Part shown: positions 5,384 to 6,151 of the stretch, piece by piece
How the letters are laid out: each line of letters starts with the position of its first letter
Position numbering within the stretch: position 1 is the stretch's first letter
Source: CAYUYH01 sp964449175
Lineage (GTDB): Bacteria; Planctomycetota; Phycisphaerae; SM23-33
Length of the DNA stretch: 6,151 nt
Direction of reading: 5' to 3'
Assembly (NCBI GenBank): GCA_964449175.1
Contig: CAYUYH010000165.1
Coordinates: 1 to 6,151 of the forward strand
Made by a program: the position numbers and the translations under genes
The notes under the pieces: model-generated
The model's input: the letters and a program-made list of their open reading frames with translations, nothing else
The model's database searches: none
Told to the model about the DNA's origin: nothing

Positions 5384-6151
5384 CTAGCCCGCCGACCGCG
5401 GCGCCCTCTCATATTTGTAGGCGGCTGCGCACGCGCCCTCCGAAGAAACCATGCACGGGCCCACCGGGTCGCGGACCGTGCACCTGGTCGCGAACAGCGC
5501 GCAGTCAGCCGGCAGGCATCGCCCGCAGATCACGTCGCCGCATCGGCAGCCTGCCGGCTCAGCCGACTCGACGGCGGGGATGTCGAATCGCCCGGTCGCG
5601 TCGAACGCCTCGTAATCGCCGCGAAGGGTCAGGCCGCTGGCGTCGATCTCGCCCAGCGCCCGCCACCGGGCCGGGACCACGCGGAATACCTCTTCCAGCA
5701 CAGCCCAGGCCTTTGCGTTGCCGCCTGGCGAGACCGGCGCGTAGACGCTCGCGGCGGCCGGTGCGTCGTCGACGAGCTGCCGGAGTATCGCCTCCAGGCC
5801 AAGCAAGATTTGGCGCGGCTCGAACCCGGCCACCACGCAAGGCCTGCGGAACTCACTGGCTATCGGCTCGTACGCCTGCCAGCCGAGAATCACGCTCACG
5901 TGCCCAGGGCACAGGAAGCCGTCGATCCGCACGTCCTCAGCCGACAGCAGTGCGCGCATCGCCGGCAGGATCAGCTTGTGGGCGGTCAACACGCTGAAGT
6001 TGGCCAGGTTCCGCTTGCGGGCGTGCTGGACGGCCAGCGCGGTCGCCGGCGCGGTCGTCTCGAACCCGACGGTCAGGAAAACCACCTGCCGGTCCGCATG
6101 GGCAGCGGCCAGTTCGACGGCTTGGTCGGCGGAGTAGACGACCTCCACCTC
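5384..6151 (-). CDS. hypD: HypD, hydrogenase Fe(CN)2CO cofactor assembly protein (partial, N-terminus outside window)
   Basis: HypD is the scaffold, together with HypC, on which the Fe(CN)2CO unit of [NiFe] hydrogenases is built in the cytoplasm; it receives cyanide groups from HypE. The window holds the last 255 codons and the TAG stop; HypD is usually about 365-380 residues, so roughly the first 110-120 are missing beyond the right edge. Counting the first visible codon as 1, I see the family motifs GFETT (29-33), CPGHVS (81-86) and VAGFEP (about 108-113). A cysteine-rich C-terminal module follows, with Cys at 202, 204, 209, 212, 217, 224, 233 and 241, including the signature CMVSSEGAC; four of these should bind the [4Fe-4S] cluster. 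The reading frame is open to the edge, so a GTG near 6148 is an internal valine, not the start. hypE follows after 26 bases on the same strand. No damage is visible. Identification is firm. Confidence 0.97.
   Translation of the reverse strand, partial: EVEVVYSADQAVELAAAHADRQVVFLTVGFETTAPATALAVQHARKRNLANFSVLTAHKLILPAMRALLSAEDVRIDGFLCPGHVSVILGWQAYEPIASEFRRPCVVAGFEPRQILLGLEAILRQLVDDAPAAASVYAPVSPGGNAKAWAVLEEVFRVVPARWRALGEIDASGLTLRGDYEAFDATGRFDIPAVESAEPAGCRCGDVICGRCLPADCALFATRCTVRDPVGPCMVSSEGACAAAYKYERAPRSAG

Noticed and set aside
5191..5997. Plus-strand open frame of 268 codons opposite hypE/hypD
   Set aside because: Translation is dominated by arginine, proline and serine, and it is antisense to clear hypD and hypE.
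6146..6148. GTG as the hypD start
   Set aside because: The frame stays open to the window edge and roughly 110 N-terminal residues of the HypD family are missing, so this is an internal valine.

Overview
The window is GC-rich bacterial DNA. It holds one continuous minus-strand gene block that encodes a cytoplasmic group 3b [NiFe] hydrogenase ('sulfhydrogenase' type, NAD(P)-linked) and two of its cofactor-maturation proteins. In transcription order, from the right edge to the left, the genes are hypD (5' end cut by the window edge), hypE, hydB (beta, Fe-S protein), hydG (gamma, FAD/NAD(P)/[2Fe-2S] protein), hydD (delta, hydrogenase small subunit) and hydA (alpha, hydrogenase large subunit). 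Spacers are 15 to 62 bases, every complete gene starts with ATG behind a purine-rich ribosome binding site, and no promoter is evident between them, so one operon is the simplest reading.

The genes fit together as follows. HypD and HypE help build and transfer the Fe(CN)2CO group of the active site. HydA holds the Ni-Fe site (RICGIC near the N-terminus, DPCISC near the C-terminus). HydD carries three predicted [4Fe-4S] clusters that connect the active site to HydB. HydB carries two more ferredoxin-type clusters. HydG carries a [2Fe-2S] cluster, FAD and the pyridine-nucleotide site. Expected chemistry is reversible H2 oxidation coupled to NADP(H) or NAD(H); related enzymes can also reduce sulfur or polysulfide. 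Neither HydA nor HydD has an export signal, which supports a cytoplasmic enzyme.

The last stretch (1-191), downstream of hydA, has no supportable gene. It is structurally rich: two perfect GC-rich hairpins (85-110 and 145-165), a 22-base imperfect palindrome (125-146), and a heptanucleotide repeat of the form AATCCGN, present as two units on one side and three to four on the other side of the palindromes. The right-hand hairpin-repeat complex begins almost at the hydA stop codon. This looks like a dispersed intergenic repeat element and probably includes the 3' end of the operon transcript.

The organism cannot be fixed from this sequence. Group 3b hydrogenases occur in many bacteria and archaea. 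The Shine-Dalgarno sites, high GC and GGATT-type intergenic heptads suggest a bacterium, possibly of the Planctomycetota or a neighbouring deep-branching anaerobic lineage; that placement is a weak guess. I see no wholly undescribed system. The least explained parts are the downstream repeat element and some cysteine and C-terminal details in the hydrogenase subunits.
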